This document shows, one piece after another, positions 52,001 through 60,667 of a stretch of DNA of 64,000 bases. The DNA lies in contig NZ_CP042913.1 in NCBI RefSeq assembly GCF_008065115.1, positions 6,335,257 through 6,399,256 on the forward strand, read 5' to 3'. The translations under genes and the position numbers were made by a program. The first letter of the stretch is position 1. Each line of letters opens with the position of its first letter. The DNA is from Bythopirellula goksoeyrii. Lineage in GTDB: Bacteria; Planctomycetota; Planctomycetia; Pirellulales; Lacipirellulaceae. A model generated the notes under the pieces. The model saw nothing but the letters and a program-made list of their open reading frames with translations, made no database searches and was not told where the DNA came from.

Positions 52001-52666
52001 GAGCACGAGCAGATTATTCGCACCTATTGCTCGCACAACAGCCAGTCGCTGGCAAATCTTGCCCACCGAGATGAAGTCCATCTGGGAGGAATGCTGGCAG
52101 CAATTAAGTTCTCACATACTAAGAATCCCCGTCCCGGCAGTGTTCACACGAAATACGCTATGTGGGACCTGGAGGATCTTGAGGGGATCGTCCGCTGCAT
52201 CATGTGGCCCGAACAGTTCGCCGAATTTGGCCAGCTCGTCGTCCCCGACGCTATCTTGGCCGTCATCGGCAAAGTGGATCGCCGCGCTGGTAGTGAAGAA
52301 ACCAACTTAATCGTTGACAAACTTTTGCCGCTCGACGAGATGGAACAACAATTCTCCAGCGGTATGGTGATTCGCGTCCGCGAAGAAGATCATGGCGAGC
52401 AGGGCCTGGAGAAGCTCAGAGAGATCGTCCGCGGCTATCCCGGCAAAAAGAAGCTGCGGTTGCGACTCGACCTGGCCACTGGCGGCCAAGTATGGCTTGA
52501 TAGCAACTCAACCGGCGTCGAAGCTTCGGCAGAACTCAACGGGCGCATCGACGAACTATTAGGCGAGGGCAACCGCATCATGGAGCGTGTCGCTCCCACA
52601 CCACAGTCTGCCAGCCGCGATACAGAGCGCCAGCGGAGTAGAGCGCGGCAAAACGGAGCGCGTTAA
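49073..52666 (+). CDS. dnaE: DNA polymerase III alpha subunit
   Basis: DnaE is the replicative DNA polymerase of the chromosome. The TTG at 49073, with GGAGGG about 8 nt upstream, gives 1197 residues starting SQQFVHLHCHSHYSLLDG. The PHP domain comes first; the polymerase active site has the aspartates in PDIDIDF near 405 and the C-family motif RGSGVGSLVCFAL; helix-hairpin-helix, OB and tau-binding regions follow. The stop (TAA, 52664-52666) lies in GCGCGTTAAC of a short repeat (52632-52667), so the end of the protein has been shaped by repeat DNA. Confidence 0.97.
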   Translation: MSQQFVHLHCHSHYSLLDGASPIKKLVERAKELGMNALALTDHGNLYGALQFYQACRDAEINPILGYEAYVSPGSRFEKSGATSSKEASFHLTLLAQNRIGFQNLIKLSSRAFLEGFYHKPRIDRELLADHSEGIVCLSGCVSGEFSRSLLNGNNPATEEQIVQATNVAEWFSGVFGNRYFIEIQNNGLDIQKQAMEAALVVAQRVGLPVVATSDAHYVRQEDAEAQDVLLCINTGKFRTDTNRMKMEGDQFFLRSPAQMYEALPGCEDALQRSQEIADSVHIDLELGKRHFPSFTPPEEKNSDEYLRELCIAGLKERYANEPDRWNGDDLAQEVHDRLDRELGVITKLGFCDYFLIVWDFVRFAVEKGIPCTARGSGVGSLVCFALKMSHVCPLKYDLLFERFLDESRLEAPDIDIDFCKERRGEVIQYVKDKYGEANVAQIGTFGTLAARAAIRDVGRTLGMPIFRVDQVVAMVPDQLGISIEKAIEQSDELKKNYEGDGEIRELLDLAQKIEGLARNVGTHAAAVVIAEKPVDEYVPLQHVKGKSEVITQWAMGDVERAGLLKMDFLGLRNLTILARTIELVEESRGEKIDPYQFPLDDQESFDLLCRGETKGIFQLESGGIRDLLQRMKPDHFRDIIATNALYRPGPLEGGMVDDYIEVKHGRKEAEYPHPAMREVLSETHGVMVYQEQVMRILNRLGGIQLSNAYTCIKAISKKKLPMIAKYREEFITGAHSQGLDKKKAAELFGMIEKFAGYGFNKSHSTAYALIAYMTAYLKAHYQVEFMAALLSCDIPGRNFKNKDALVEHLEDCRRMEIEVVPPSVNSSGPDFLVRDGKILFGLSAIKACGTGAAEAIEAERQKNGLFKSLFDFCERVDPQLCNRATIEALIKAGAFDGLGGHRAQLMTLLERALQSGAAAAADRRSGQIGLFDDEEEPTESAAAADMPNVAPWEEKDQLSREKEVLGFYLTSHPLAEHEQIIRTYCSHNSQSLANLAHRDEVHLGGMLAAIKFSHTKNPRPGSVHTKYAMWDLEDLEGIVRCIMWPEQFAEFGQLVVPDAILAVIGKVDRRAGSEETNLIVDKLLPLDEMEQQFSSGMVIRVREEDHGEQGLEKLREIVRGYPGKKKLRLRLDLATGGQVWLDSNSTGVEASAELNGRIDELLGEGNRIMERVAPTPQSASRDTERQRSRARQNGAR

Positions 52667-52667
52667 C
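52632..52667 (+). repeat. Family C repeat fragment at the dnaE 3' end
   Basis: AGCGGAGTAGAGCGCGGC...GGAGCGCGTTAAC resembles the repeats at 55567 and 56686. It provides the last codons and stop of dnaE. Confidence 0.6.
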
Positions 52668-52681
52668 TCGGACACCCACGC

Positions 52682-53797
52682 ATGCCCCACTCCATCGTCC
52701 ACCTCATCGCCGAGTGGTCTCCCTTCAACGCCGCAGCTCATCTGCGAGAAGTGGTCTGCAGTCAGGTCCAAGCCGGTGAGTCGGTGGCGGTAATCATTCT
52801 CTCGGCCAACCCTAATGCGCAAGCTGAAATCGATGACCTGGGAGCCACCTGCATCTTCGTGCATCGCCGCTGGCATTTAGATCCGTTTGCCCTGCGCGAA
52901 TGTGCAATTCAGCTCCGCTCGATGCATCCCAGGGTAGTTTTTTTCTGGGGTGTCCGCGCGACAGAGTTTGCTTCGCTCGCCCGCTGGACACTCCCCAAGG
53001 CCAAGCTAATTGCCACGCTCCCCGCAGAATCCTCGTCCGCGGGTTCTTGGGCTTCTCAGTGGCTCGGCAATGCAGCGGTGCTCGATCACATCGTCGCCGA
53101 TTACGCCAAGAAACCCTCGGAGAAGACGACCGTCATCACACCTGGAGTCGCCGCACCAACCAATAGCGACCTATCCCATGAAGAACTCCTCGCCGAACTC
53201 AAGTTCCCCGCCGAAGCCCAACTCATTACGATTGCCGGTCCGCTCACCAGATCAGAGCTGATTGACGAAGCAATCTGGAATTTCGAACTGGTCCGCACCT
53301 TGCACCCCCAGGCGTGCCTTGTAGTCCTCGGCGACGGTCCCGATCGCTACCGCTTGGAGCGCTATGCTCGCTTGGTAAGTGATCCCACTGCAATTCGTTT
53401 TTTTAAAGGGGTCGGGAGTCTTTTTTCACAAAAGACTCCCGACCCCTTTGGACTACTCAAACACTCGACCCTCTATTGGCAACCTGGCCGCAGCACGGCA
53501 ATCCCCACAGCCCTGCTCTGTGCGCAGGCACTAGGAATCCCCGTCGTCGCAAACGACACCGCTCCTCACGCTCAAGTCGTCACGCACGGAGAAAATGGAT
53601 TTCTGGTTCCCACTAAAAAACGCTCCTTCTGGACACGTCACACAGTCGAGCTACTGGAAAACCTCGAACTGCACAAGCAATGCTCGGCTGACGCCCGCAA
53701 CGTCGTTGAGGAGCACTTCTCCCTGGCCAATATGCTTCAGGCGTATGACCAACTAGCGAAGACAACGAGCCCGCAACACATTGCCATGAATCACTAA
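52682..53797 (+). CDS. Glycosyltransferase (GT-B fold) with an in-frame palindrome
   Basis: The 371-residue product has a GT-B layout: an N-terminal half with a P-loop-like start (HSIVHLIAEWSPFNAAAHL) and a C-terminal half with VVLGDGPDRYRLE, HGENGFLVP and Asp/Glu residues of the nucleotide-sugar site. It is GT1/GT4-like and cytoplasmic; donor and acceptor unknown. Residues about 242-256 (FKGVGSLFSQKTPDP) are read from a perfect 20-bp palindrome at 53405-53449 that keeps the frame. It follows dnaE by 15 nt. The 3' end overlaps the convergent small gene by 4 nt. Confidence 0.85.
   Translation: MPHSIVHLIAEWSPFNAAAHLREVVCSQVQAGESVAVIILSANPNAQAEIDDLGATCIFVHRRWHLDPFALRECAIQLRSMHPRVVFFWGVRATEFASLARWTLPKAKLIATLPAESSSAGSWASQWLGNAAVLDHIVADYAKKPSEKTTVITPGVAAPTNSDLSHEELLAELKFPAEAQLITIAGPLTRSELIDEAIWNFELVRTLHPQACLVVLGDGPDRYRLERYARLVSDPTAIRFFKGVGSLFSQKTPDPFGLLKHSTLYWQPGRSTAIPTALLCAQALGIPVVANDTAPHAQVVTHGENGFLVPTKKRSFWTRHTVELLENLELHKQCSADARNVVEEHFSLANMLQAYDQLAKTTSPQHIAMNH
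53405..53449. repeat. Perfect 20-bp palindrome inside the glycosyltransferase gene
   Basis: The arms AAAGGGGTCGGGAGTCTTTT and AAAAGACTCCCGACCCCTTT pair exactly around a 5-nt loop. 45 nt is 15 codons, and the frame is kept. Confidence 0.92.
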
Positions 53798-53997
53798 ACT
53801 TCCGCCACCACCCTTCCAACTCCTGAAAGGCACGATGCCGTCTCAATCGTCGGCGGAAACCAACGCTCTTGTTCCGCCAGCAAATCAAAACCAACCGTCC
53901 GACGGCGACGCTCTGCGGGGGTCCAACGCTGACGGATCTGTTCGCACTCTGAGGCGATTTTGCGGGGTGAGGGCAAGTATTCGGGAAAGGCTCTCAT
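53794..53997 (-). CDS. Small basic planctomycete-type protein
   Basis: The 67-residue product has the pattern PEYLPSPRKIASECEQIRQRWTPAERRRRTVG, which recurs among short hypothetical planctomycete proteins with 'W-[ST]-x-x-E-R-x-x-R' (recalled pattern, not searched). It has no signal peptide. Start ATG at 53997. The stop overlaps the glycosyltransferase stop region by 4 nt, so the genes converge. It may also be a chance frame. Confidence 0.45.
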   Translation of the reverse strand: MRAFPEYLPSPRKIASECEQIRQRWTPAERRRRTVGFDLLAEQERWFPPTIETASCLSGVGRVVAEV

Positions 53998-54293
53998 TGG
54001 GTATTATCTCGCTCGGACAAAACTCAGCGGAAAGAAACCAGGGCCGAAACGCACGGTGGTAGGCAAAGAGTGGGCATCGAAGTGCGTCTTACACGGCCCT
54101 GGTTCTACGGATGACATGAACGAGAATTTACTGTCCAAAAGTTGTGGTCCTATTCAGAAACGATGAATTCTTCGTTCAGATCGCTTGGCAACCTGGTGAG
54201 GTAGCCCTTTGCCCATATTAAAGAAACCACTAGAATTACGGAGAATACGACTATTCTTATTCGGCAGGGAAGCACCAGGGAGGACTTATCACG
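53998..54293. other. Intergenic DNA before glgC
   Basis: About 296 nt without a recognisable gene; it ends with the AGGGAGGA ribosome-binding site 10 nt before glgC. No repeat or hairpin of note was seen. Confidence 0.5.
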
Positions 54294-55532
54294 ATGAATG
54301 ATGTCTTGGCAGTCGTTTTAGCAGGCGGTAAGGGAACTCGGCTTGAACCCCTCACTCGCGAACGCGCCAAGCCGGCGGTCCCCTTCGGTGGTATCTACCG
54401 GATTGTCGATTTCACCCTGTCCAACTGCATCAACAGCGGTATTCGCCGCGTCCTGGTACTCACTCAATACAAGGCGATGAGCCTGAATCGCCACCTTGGC
54501 ACCGGCTGGCGGCACCTCCTTTCCCGCGAGTTAGGCGAATTCATCGACGTCGTTCCCCCACAACAACGCATCGACGACCAGTGGTACCGCGGCACCGCCG
54601 ATGCCGTCTATCAGAACATCTACACGCTCGAAAAAGAACGTCCCGAGCATGTCGTCATTTTGGCTGGCGACCATATCTACAAGATGGACTACTCCAAGAT
54701 GGTCGACTTCCACAAAGAGAATAACGCCGATCTCACCATCGCCGCCCTTCGGGTGGGCGTGGACGATGCCAAATCCTTCGGCGTCATGCAAACCGATGAG
54801 CAGAACCGCATCATCGGCTTCGAAGAAAAACCTGCCGAGCCCAAAACGATGCCTGGTAGCGACACGCAGTGCCTAGCCTCGATGGGTATTTATGTCTTTA
54901 ATGCTCACTTTCTCTTCGACCAACTCTGCCAGGACGCCACCATCCAGCATTCCGCGCACGATTTTGGTCGCAATATTATTCCGTCGGTTATCAAATCACA
55001 TCGGCTGATGGCGTATCCCTTCATCGATGAGAACTCCAAAGCGGATCTCTACTGGCGGGACGTCGGTACCCTCGACGCTTATTATCAGTCCAATCTGGAA
55101 CTCACCGATGTCGAGCCCCTGTTGAATCTTTACGATTATCACTGGCCAGTACGCACCGACCAGCCTAATCTGCCCCCGCCAAAATTCGTATTCAACGAAC
55201 CCTCCGGCCGCCGCGGCATGGCCACCGACAGCATCGTGGCCGCTGGCACGATCATTTCCGGTGGCAAGGTGGATCGCTCGATCCTCTCCCCAAGAGTTCG
55301 CGTTGAGGAGCGTGCTGAAGTGACTGGCTCGATCTTATTTCGCGGAGTCCAAATCGGCAAAGGCGCCGTCGTTCGCAATGCTATCATCGACAAGTATGTG
55401 CAAGTCCCCGACGGTGCCCAAATCGGCGTCGATCTGGAACTCGACGCTCGCCGCGGTTTCACGATCACCGAAGGAGGCATCGTGGTAGTTCCCGTGATCG
55501 AAGCGGTGGAAGAGATCTTCTCGCGGACATAG
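54294..55532 (+). CDS. glgC: Glucose-1-phosphate adenylyltransferase
   Basis: GlgC makes ADP-glucose from glucose 1-phosphate and ATP, the committed step of glycogen synthesis. The ATG at 54294 follows AGGGAGGA at about 10 nt, the strongest ribosome-binding site in the window. Seen in the 412-residue product are GGKGTRLEPLTRERAKPAVPFGG (activator and nucleotide site), DHIYKMDY, FEEKPAEPK and, in the C-terminal beta-helix, SILSPRVRVEERAEVTGS. Other glg genes are not in the window. Confidence 0.96.
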   Translation: MNDVLAVVLAGGKGTRLEPLTRERAKPAVPFGGIYRIVDFTLSNCINSGIRRVLVLTQYKAMSLNRHLGTGWRHLLSRELGEFIDVVPPQQRIDDQWYRGTADAVYQNIYTLEKERPEHVVILAGDHIYKMDYSKMVDFHKENNADLTIAALRVGVDDAKSFGVMQTDEQNRIIGFEEKPAEPKTMPGSDTQCLASMGIYVFNAHFLFDQLCQDATIQHSAHDFGRNIIPSVIKSHRLMAYPFIDENSKADLYWRDVGTLDAYYQSNLELTDVEPLLNLYDYHWPVRTDQPNLPPPKFVFNEPSGRRGMATDSIVAAGTIISGGKVDRSILSPRVRVEERAEVTGSILFRGVQIGKGAVVRNAIIDKYVQVPDGAQIGVDLELDARRGFTITEGGIVVVPVIEAVEEIFSRT

Positions 55533-55566
55533 AGGACACGCTCCCCTGCGGGGCCACGGCTAAACT

Positions 55567-55620
55567 GTTGGCCGCAACGCGGCTGTCGAGTCCTGCTCGT
55601 CAATAGCGGAGCGCGTTATT
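55567..55620. repeat. Repeat family C, copy 1
   Basis: GTTGGCCGCAACGCG...AGCGGAGCGCGTTAT resembles 56686-56740 (GTTAGCCGCGACGCG...AGAGCGGAGCGCG) and the dnaE end at 52632. It lies in the gap between convergent glgC and the SDR gene. Confidence 0.6.
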
Positions 55621-55630
55621 GTCCCTCCCG

Positions 55631-56455
55631 CTAAATCCACCACCAAACGATCGCGTCATACGTTCGATCACCCAGCCACTTTCGCGCAAACATCATCGGC
55701 CGCGCCATCTTTCCTACCACGTAACGTGTTTTCGGCCGCCTGGACCTGATAGCCTTCGAAACCGTTCTTGCCACTGCGCTAGCCGGCGAACCGTTTCCTT
55801 CTTTGTACGCCTCGGTGCTGGCCACCTTTATCTTTTCGGCGATGCCACCATAAGCCGTGTTGCCGGATCGCTTCATCATCGGACCGATCATCGAGTCGTC
55901 GAATTCCGTTTCGATGACGCCCGGCTCAATAATGATGACTTGGATTCCGAAAGGTGCCGTCTCCATGCGCAAGCAATCAGACCACCCTTCCAGGGCATGT
56001 TTCGAACCGTGATACCAGGCTCCTAAAGGCATATACATCTTGCCCGCCATCGAGGAGATATTCACGATCTTGCCGCGGGCCTTGGCACGCATGTGTGGCA
56101 GCACGGCCTTGGTCATCCGTGCGAGTCCAAACAGATTCACTTCAAACTGATATTTGGCATCCTCCATGGGGGTATCTTCTACGGCACCAAAATTGCCAAA
56201 TCCGGCGTTGTTCACCAGCACATCGACGCCACCATGCTCGCTCAATATCTGGTCGATCACTCGTGCGACATCTTCTTCCTTAGTAATGTCCATTTCAAGA
56301 ATAATTGCCCCAAGCGATTTGAGATCAGCCATCATCTCAACTCGACGCGAGGCACCATAGACTACCATCCCATCGGCTAGCAACCTCTCCGCGATTGCTT
56401 TGCCAATCCCAGACGACGCCCCTGTTACCAGCGCCACGGATTTTTTCTCTGTCAT
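55631..56455 (-). CDS. Short-chain dehydrogenase/reductase
   Basis: The ATG at 56455 gives 274 residues, preferred to 56512. The NAD(P)-binding GASSGIG is near residue 13, the NNAGFGNFG strand near 90, and the catalytic Ser plus the Tyr and Lys in SSMAGK...YHGSKHALEG. This is the classical SDR pattern. Substrate is not evident. The product is probably cytoplasmic. It has a divergent family C repeat upstream (56686-56740) and faces the methyltransferase gene. Confidence 0.93.
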   Translation of the reverse strand: MTEKKSVALVTGASSGIGKAIAERLLADGMVVYGASRRVEMMADLKSLGAIILEMDITKEEDVARVIDQILSEHGGVDVLVNNAGFGNFGAVEDTPMEDAKYQFEVNLFGLARMTKAVLPHMRAKARGKIVNISSMAGKMYMPLGAWYHGSKHALEGWSDCLRMETAPFGIQVIIIEPGVIETEFDDSMIGPMMKRSGNTAYGGIAEKIKVASTEAYKEGNGSPASAVARTVSKAIRSRRPKTRYVVGKMARPMMFARKWLGDRTYDAIVWWWI

Positions 56456-56685
56456 AGAATCTCTACTCGAATGTTGTTGCTGTACTTGGAAGCGGTTCAC
56501 TATGCACCACACAAAGCTCTACAATCGACTGCATTTGTAGTGCGATTCTAGCCACGGACTGGCAGGGATGAAACGCGGAATTCAGAGTCTAGTTTACACA
56601 CAAATCCTCTTCGTGGGTAAAACTGTGACTTAGGCCTGGCAATGTGGCATTCACTGCGAATCTGCTGGCCAGCACCTCCACACTT

Positions 56686-56740
56686 GTTAGCCGCGACGCG
56701 CCCAGCGAGTAGTTCTCGCTAGAGCGGAGCGCGCAACGCG
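56686..56740. repeat. Repeat family C, copy 2
   Basis: GTTAGCCGCGACGCG...AGAGCGGAGCGCG, matching the copy at 55567 with changes in the centre. It lies between the SDR start and the methyltransferase stop. Confidence 0.6.
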
Positions 56741-57589
56741 TCAATGCTTCTCAAATCGTAGAACCTGATACCCCAACATCCCCTTGCGACTCGCCTTCTC
56801 CAACAAACTTGTGGCACGTGTAAACAACTCAACCTCTCTCGACTTCGGCCAGTCACTGGCACTGGCTGCGAGAAACTTATACGTCGGCAACGTGTTCTCA
56901 GTGACGTCCATTGCCTTAGTGAGCCTTAACCCATTGGCCTTGGCGAGTTCTCGATAGCGATCTAGCGAGCAAGTAAGATCAATCTCCCCATAGCTCCATT
57001 GGACTGCCTCATCCGCCGAGAAATCGATCGCATCCAGATACTCGGCAGCCCTCTCACTGGGCACAAAATCCGAAAGCGTCAGATTCCCTCCAGGTGCCAG
57101 CAAGCGACTTGCCTCGGCAACGAAAGCGGCACGGTCGAAATGGAACACACTCTCTACAGCCAGAACGACATCACAACTGGAGTCATCAAGCGGAATCCGG
57201 GCCGCATCGGCCTGGACAAACTCGATCGAGTTGATTCCACACGGTCGCACCAACTCGGCAGCGCGTTCAAGTTGCCGCGGATCTATATTCACCCCCACAA
57301 GCTGCAACTGACCAAAGCGCTCACTCAAACTCGCAATTGTCCCGCCGAAGCCGCACCCTACGTCGACGATCCGCATCCCGTCGTCAATCCCGGCCGTATT
57401 GCAGAGTACTCTGCAAAGATGCTCAGCAGCCTCGCCGTATTCCTCAGGTGTACAAACAGCCCGAGGCGGTTCTTCCCAATAACCCCAATGCACGTGCCGA
57501 CTAAAAGCGGCTGCTGTGCGCGAATCGCCATTGGCCAATCGCTGTAGCAAGCCATCAATGTAAGGCGGATTATTGGGTTGAGCTGTCAT
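56741..57589 (-). CDS. SAM-dependent methyltransferase
   Basis: The ATG at 57589 gives 282 residues. The class I fold shows motif I VDVGCGFGGT near 77, motif II and III regions with VNIDPRQLERA and FVQADAARIPL, and ESVFHFD with ADSRLLAPGGNLTLSDF. This is the pattern of small-molecule methyltransferases (UbiE/Gcd-like). No substrate is suggested by neighbours. The gene partly overlaps the upstream reading frame of the GH28 gene only in shadow, not in the chosen start. Confidence 0.9.
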   Translation of the reverse strand: MTAQPNNPPYIDGLLQRLANGDSRTAAAFSRHVHWGYWEEPPRAVCTPEEYGEAAEHLCRVLCNTAGIDDGMRIVDVGCGFGGTIASLSERFGQLQLVGVNIDPRQLERAAELVRPCGINSIEFVQADAARIPLDDSSCDVVLAVESVFHFDRAAFVAEASRLLAPGGNLTLSDFVPSERAAEYLDAIDFSADEAVQWSYGEIDLTCSLDRYRELAKANGLRLTKAMDVTENTLPTYKFLAASASDWPKSREVELFTRATSLLEKASRKGMLGYQVLRFEKH

Positions 57590-57662
57590 GTGAGGAAAGA
57601 TCCGGCCAACGAATGGAGAGAGTTTGTATGCATCGATGGATCGAAACGAATCAATTCCAGGA

Positions 57663-58916
57663 CTACTCGTCGATCTCCGCATCGTTCACTATCAGCGGTT
57701 CACCCTTCGCAGGAATGATCTCGACGTTCTCCAGCTTGATTCCCTCAACGTGCCGAATTTCAAGGCCCGCCCTATCTGAGGTGATTTTCACATTCTCCAA
57801 CAACACGTTCTTGATCGGACTCTCAGGCAGACCCACAATGAACCCGGCATCTTTGGTACTGGTGGCCGTCAGGTTGCGAATCGTAATGTTGCTATATGCC
57901 GGTGTCGTTTCAGTGAGCGGTTTAGGCTCTTCAATCGGCGGAATTTTTGGGTAATAGCACGTGATCCTGATCGCCCCCGCCACATCCTTCATTGTGATGT
58001 TTTCGTAGAGCATATTCGTTACGGGTCCGCCCTTCTTACGGTCGGTCTTGATCCGGATACCGTTGTCGGTTCCCTCAAAGGTACAGTTCCGCACCACGAG
58101 ATCTTTCACACCCCCCACGACTTCGCTGCCGATAGAAATGCCATGCCCATGTTTTATAGTGCAATCCTCCACGAGTAGGGTTTCGGCAGCGAACTCACGG
58201 TCTGGATGGGCATCGCCACTCTTGACCGCCACGTTGTCATCACCCACGTCGATCAAACACCGTCGAATAATCACATTTCGGCACATACTCGGGTCAATCG
58301 CGTCGGTATTAGGAGCGCGTTCGGGCGCGAAGAACTTAGCGTCTTCTACCACAACGTTCTCACAGTCCGTCGGCACGAAGTGAAATTTTGGGGCATTTTG
58401 AATCGTCACACCGCGGACCGTGAGATCCTTCACTCGAGTCAGGACAATTAAATTCGGTCGGGGCAGCGTATAACCAGATTTTTTCTGGCGGGCCTCCTCG
58501 GCGTCAACCCACCACTTCTGGCCCGAACCGTCGATGGTGCCTTCGCCTTCAATCGTGACATGCTCCAAATCCTTGCCGGTGAAAAAGTGATTGAATTGGC
58601 CCGGCTTGTCCGTGCGAGCATAATCGGCCGGATCGTCGGTAGCCTTGAGTGTGGCACCTTTTTCCAGTCTCAAGGTAGTTTCGGTGCCGATGGTGAGTGG
58701 CTTGCACAAGTACGTTCCGGCCGGCAAAAGCACCGTACCACCCCCTGCCTTGTCACATTCGTCGAACGCCTCCTGCACGGCATCGGTATCCAGCGTCACG
58801 CCGTCCCCTTCGGCACCATGATCACGTACGTTGTAAACCGTCTCTGCAAAGGCGGGCGAACAGCACTCAATCAATAGGATAACGGAAGCAGTCAGGCAAA
58901 AACGAAAGGCAGTCAT
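57663..58916 (-). CDS. Secreted polygalacturonase (GH28)
   Basis: GH28 enzymes hydrolyse polygalacturonate. The ATG at 58916 gives 417 residues with a signal peptide (LTASVILLIECCSPAFA). The right-handed beta-helix carries the catalytic motifs NTDAIDP, DVGDDNVAVKSG and GHGISIGSE, and RIKT, the family's full active site. Together with the PL1 protein at 45453 and the PA14/DUF1592 and DUF1552 pair it points to pectin use. A promoter could lie in the 274 nt to the cyclase gene. Confidence 0.92.
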   Translation of the reverse strand: MTAFRFCLTASVILLIECCSPAFAETVYNVRDHGAEGDGVTLDTDAVQEAFDECDKAGGGTVLLPAGTYLCKPLTIGTETTLRLEKGATLKATDDPADYARTDKPGQFNHFFTGKDLEHVTIEGEGTIDGSGQKWWVDAEEARQKKSGYTLPRPNLIVLTRVKDLTVRGVTIQNAPKFHFVPTDCENVVVEDAKFFAPERAPNTDAIDPSMCRNVIIRRCLIDVGDDNVAVKSGDAHPDREFAAETLLVEDCTIKHGHGISIGSEVVGGVKDLVVRNCTFEGTDNGIRIKTDRKKGGPVTNMLYENITMKDVAGAIRITCYYPKIPPIEEPKPLTETTPAYSNITIRNLTATSTKDAGFIVGLPESPIKNVLLENVKITSDRAGLEIRHVEGIKLENVEIIPAKGEPLIVNDAEIDE

Positions 58917-59190
58917 ATTGGAACTCCGTTTGAGGCTAGAGCTATCAGAACACAGGATTCGGGGTTTATCTAGGAATGTACCTAGAGCTGTTTCACGCCA
59001 GGGGTGGACCCATTGTAACAATGGATATCCTCCTCATCCGTGTCTATAGTGTGGGGTTTTTTGCAAAAGTCGGCCCATCGATCGATTCGCAAGCGAGATG
59101 CGCTTCAATGTTGGAAACGAAATGCGCAAACAGGCTGGCATAGAATTGCAGAAAAGCTCTTAAAAGTCACAGGCGATCTGTGACGAGGAT

Positions 59191-60534
59191 CTACGAATCC
59201 CCATTTCTCTCAGCCGTGGCCGGCACAGAATGGTCAGTACCAACTAGATTCGATACAACTCCATTGACATTTCTGCCTACGAGCCAATATGTTTTCAAGG
59301 TCCCCTTCCCCTTCACTTCCACTTCCCCACGTTCCTCGACGACGAAGTCACCATCGAGTCTCTCGGCGACCTGCTCCGAGAGCTGAATCTTACCCGGGAG
59401 GCTACTCATCTCCAGGCGGCTGGCGGTATTCACGGTGTCACCCCAAACGTCGTAGGCAAATTTCTTGACTCCGATCACTCCCGCCACTGCCGGACCAGTA
59501 TGGATACCTATACGAATGCTGACCGGCTCGCCGGTTGCCCGATTGCACGCTTCTACCGCTTCGATCATATCAAGGGCCATAGCAGAAACCGCCTTGGTGT
59601 GACCCGCTCGCTGGACCGGAATTCCGCCAGCGATCATGTAGGCATCGCCGATCGTCTTGATCTTCTCAAGTCCATGCTTTTCAGCCAAGTCGTCGAAGGC
59701 CGAGAAAAGACAGTTCAGATGGTCCACCAGTTCCTTTGGTGGCACTCTTTCTGAGAGGGCCGTGAATCCGACAATGTCAGAAAACAACACCGTGGCCGAC
59801 TCAAAATAGTCGGCGATAATCGAACGGTCTTCTTTGAGCCGTTGGGCGATTGAAGTCGGCAAAATATTCAAGAGCAACAATTCCGATTTCGCGCGTTCCA
59901 ACTCCAACAACGCCTCCGCCTTCTGGGCCGCGTCGCTATAGAAAAACGACATAATCGCGAGAATAGCGAAGGCACTCGCCACATTGATTATCTGAAATGC
60001 TTCTCTTGCTCCAGAAGCCATTTCTGCCGTCTCACCCAATTTCACATGGGGGAGGTTCCAATATTGAACCTGATAGTAAAAACCCAAGAATGAGATCAGG
60101 CAAACGAAAAACAAGATCACCGGAATGTACATCACATTCTTGAAATTCATTAAGAACGTGAACGCGACAATTACCAGCAGATAGTATTGAAATCCATAGT
60201 CCCAGCCCAAGAAATAGACGGCTAGAAACTGATGAATCAGCACTTCCGTCGAGCCGAGTATGACGGCGGTCAGCATGGCTCCCCATCGGTACAGAATCGT
60301 GATACTGAAGATCCAGAAGATCACGCTGCCAACATTGATCAGACTGAGCGTCGGAAAATCCAACCACCAGAAAACGAAAACCCACGACAGATGCAAAAGG
60401 AGTGCGATGTAGTTGGCGATGATCATCGAAAGATACATTCGATAATCGTACCGCTCGACATTGTCCGGCACCTTCAGCAGAACATCCAATATGGGCTTGA
60501 GACGTCGCCCCAATGCTTGAAGGAAGGGTTGCAT
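59191..60534 (-). CDS. Membrane-bound class III adenylate/guanylate cyclase
   Basis: The 447-residue product has an N-terminal membrane region of about 6 helices (residues 20-210, MIIANYIALLLHLSWVFVFWWL type) and a C-terminal cyclase domain (about 240-430) with FSDIVGFTALSE, KTIGDAYMIAGG and DVWGDTVNTASRLE. The metal-binding Asp pair and the substrate Lys are present, so it probably makes cAMP; base specificity is not certain. The membrane part may sense a signal. It is divergent from the DUF1552 gene's strand neighbours and stands alone. Confidence 0.93.
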   Translation of the reverse strand: MQPFLQALGRRLKPILDVLLKVPDNVERYDYRMYLSMIIANYIALLLHLSWVFVFWWLDFPTLSLINVGSVIFWIFSITILYRWGAMLTAVILGSTEVLIHQFLAVYFLGWDYGFQYYLLVIVAFTFLMNFKNVMYIPVILFFVCLISFLGFYYQVQYWNLPHVKLGETAEMASGAREAFQIINVASAFAILAIMSFFYSDAAQKAEALLELERAKSELLLLNILPTSIAQRLKEDRSIIADYFESATVLFSDIVGFTALSERVPPKELVDHLNCLFSAFDDLAEKHGLEKIKTIGDAYMIAGGIPVQRAGHTKAVSAMALDMIEAVEACNRATGEPVSIRIGIHTGPAVAGVIGVKKFAYDVWGDTVNTASRLEMSSLPGKIQLSEQVAERLDGDFVVEERGEVEVKGKGTLKTYWLVGRNVNGVVSNLVGTDHSVPATAERNGDS

Positions 60535-60667
60535 GCTGTTGGTGGGGCAAAGGGGAATAAGAAACGGCTGATGCGAGGACTATCATGATTATAGCACCCA
60601 AATTCGCATTTCCCAAATGGCAGCCGCATGTCGTTGATCCGCCTTGGCAGGTGGCTTTCCGCAAATC

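Noticed and set aside
53835-54166. Plus-strand frames at 53835-54062 and 53960-54166
   Set aside because: No signal of protein character, and they overlap the more plausible minus-strand small gene or the glgC leader.
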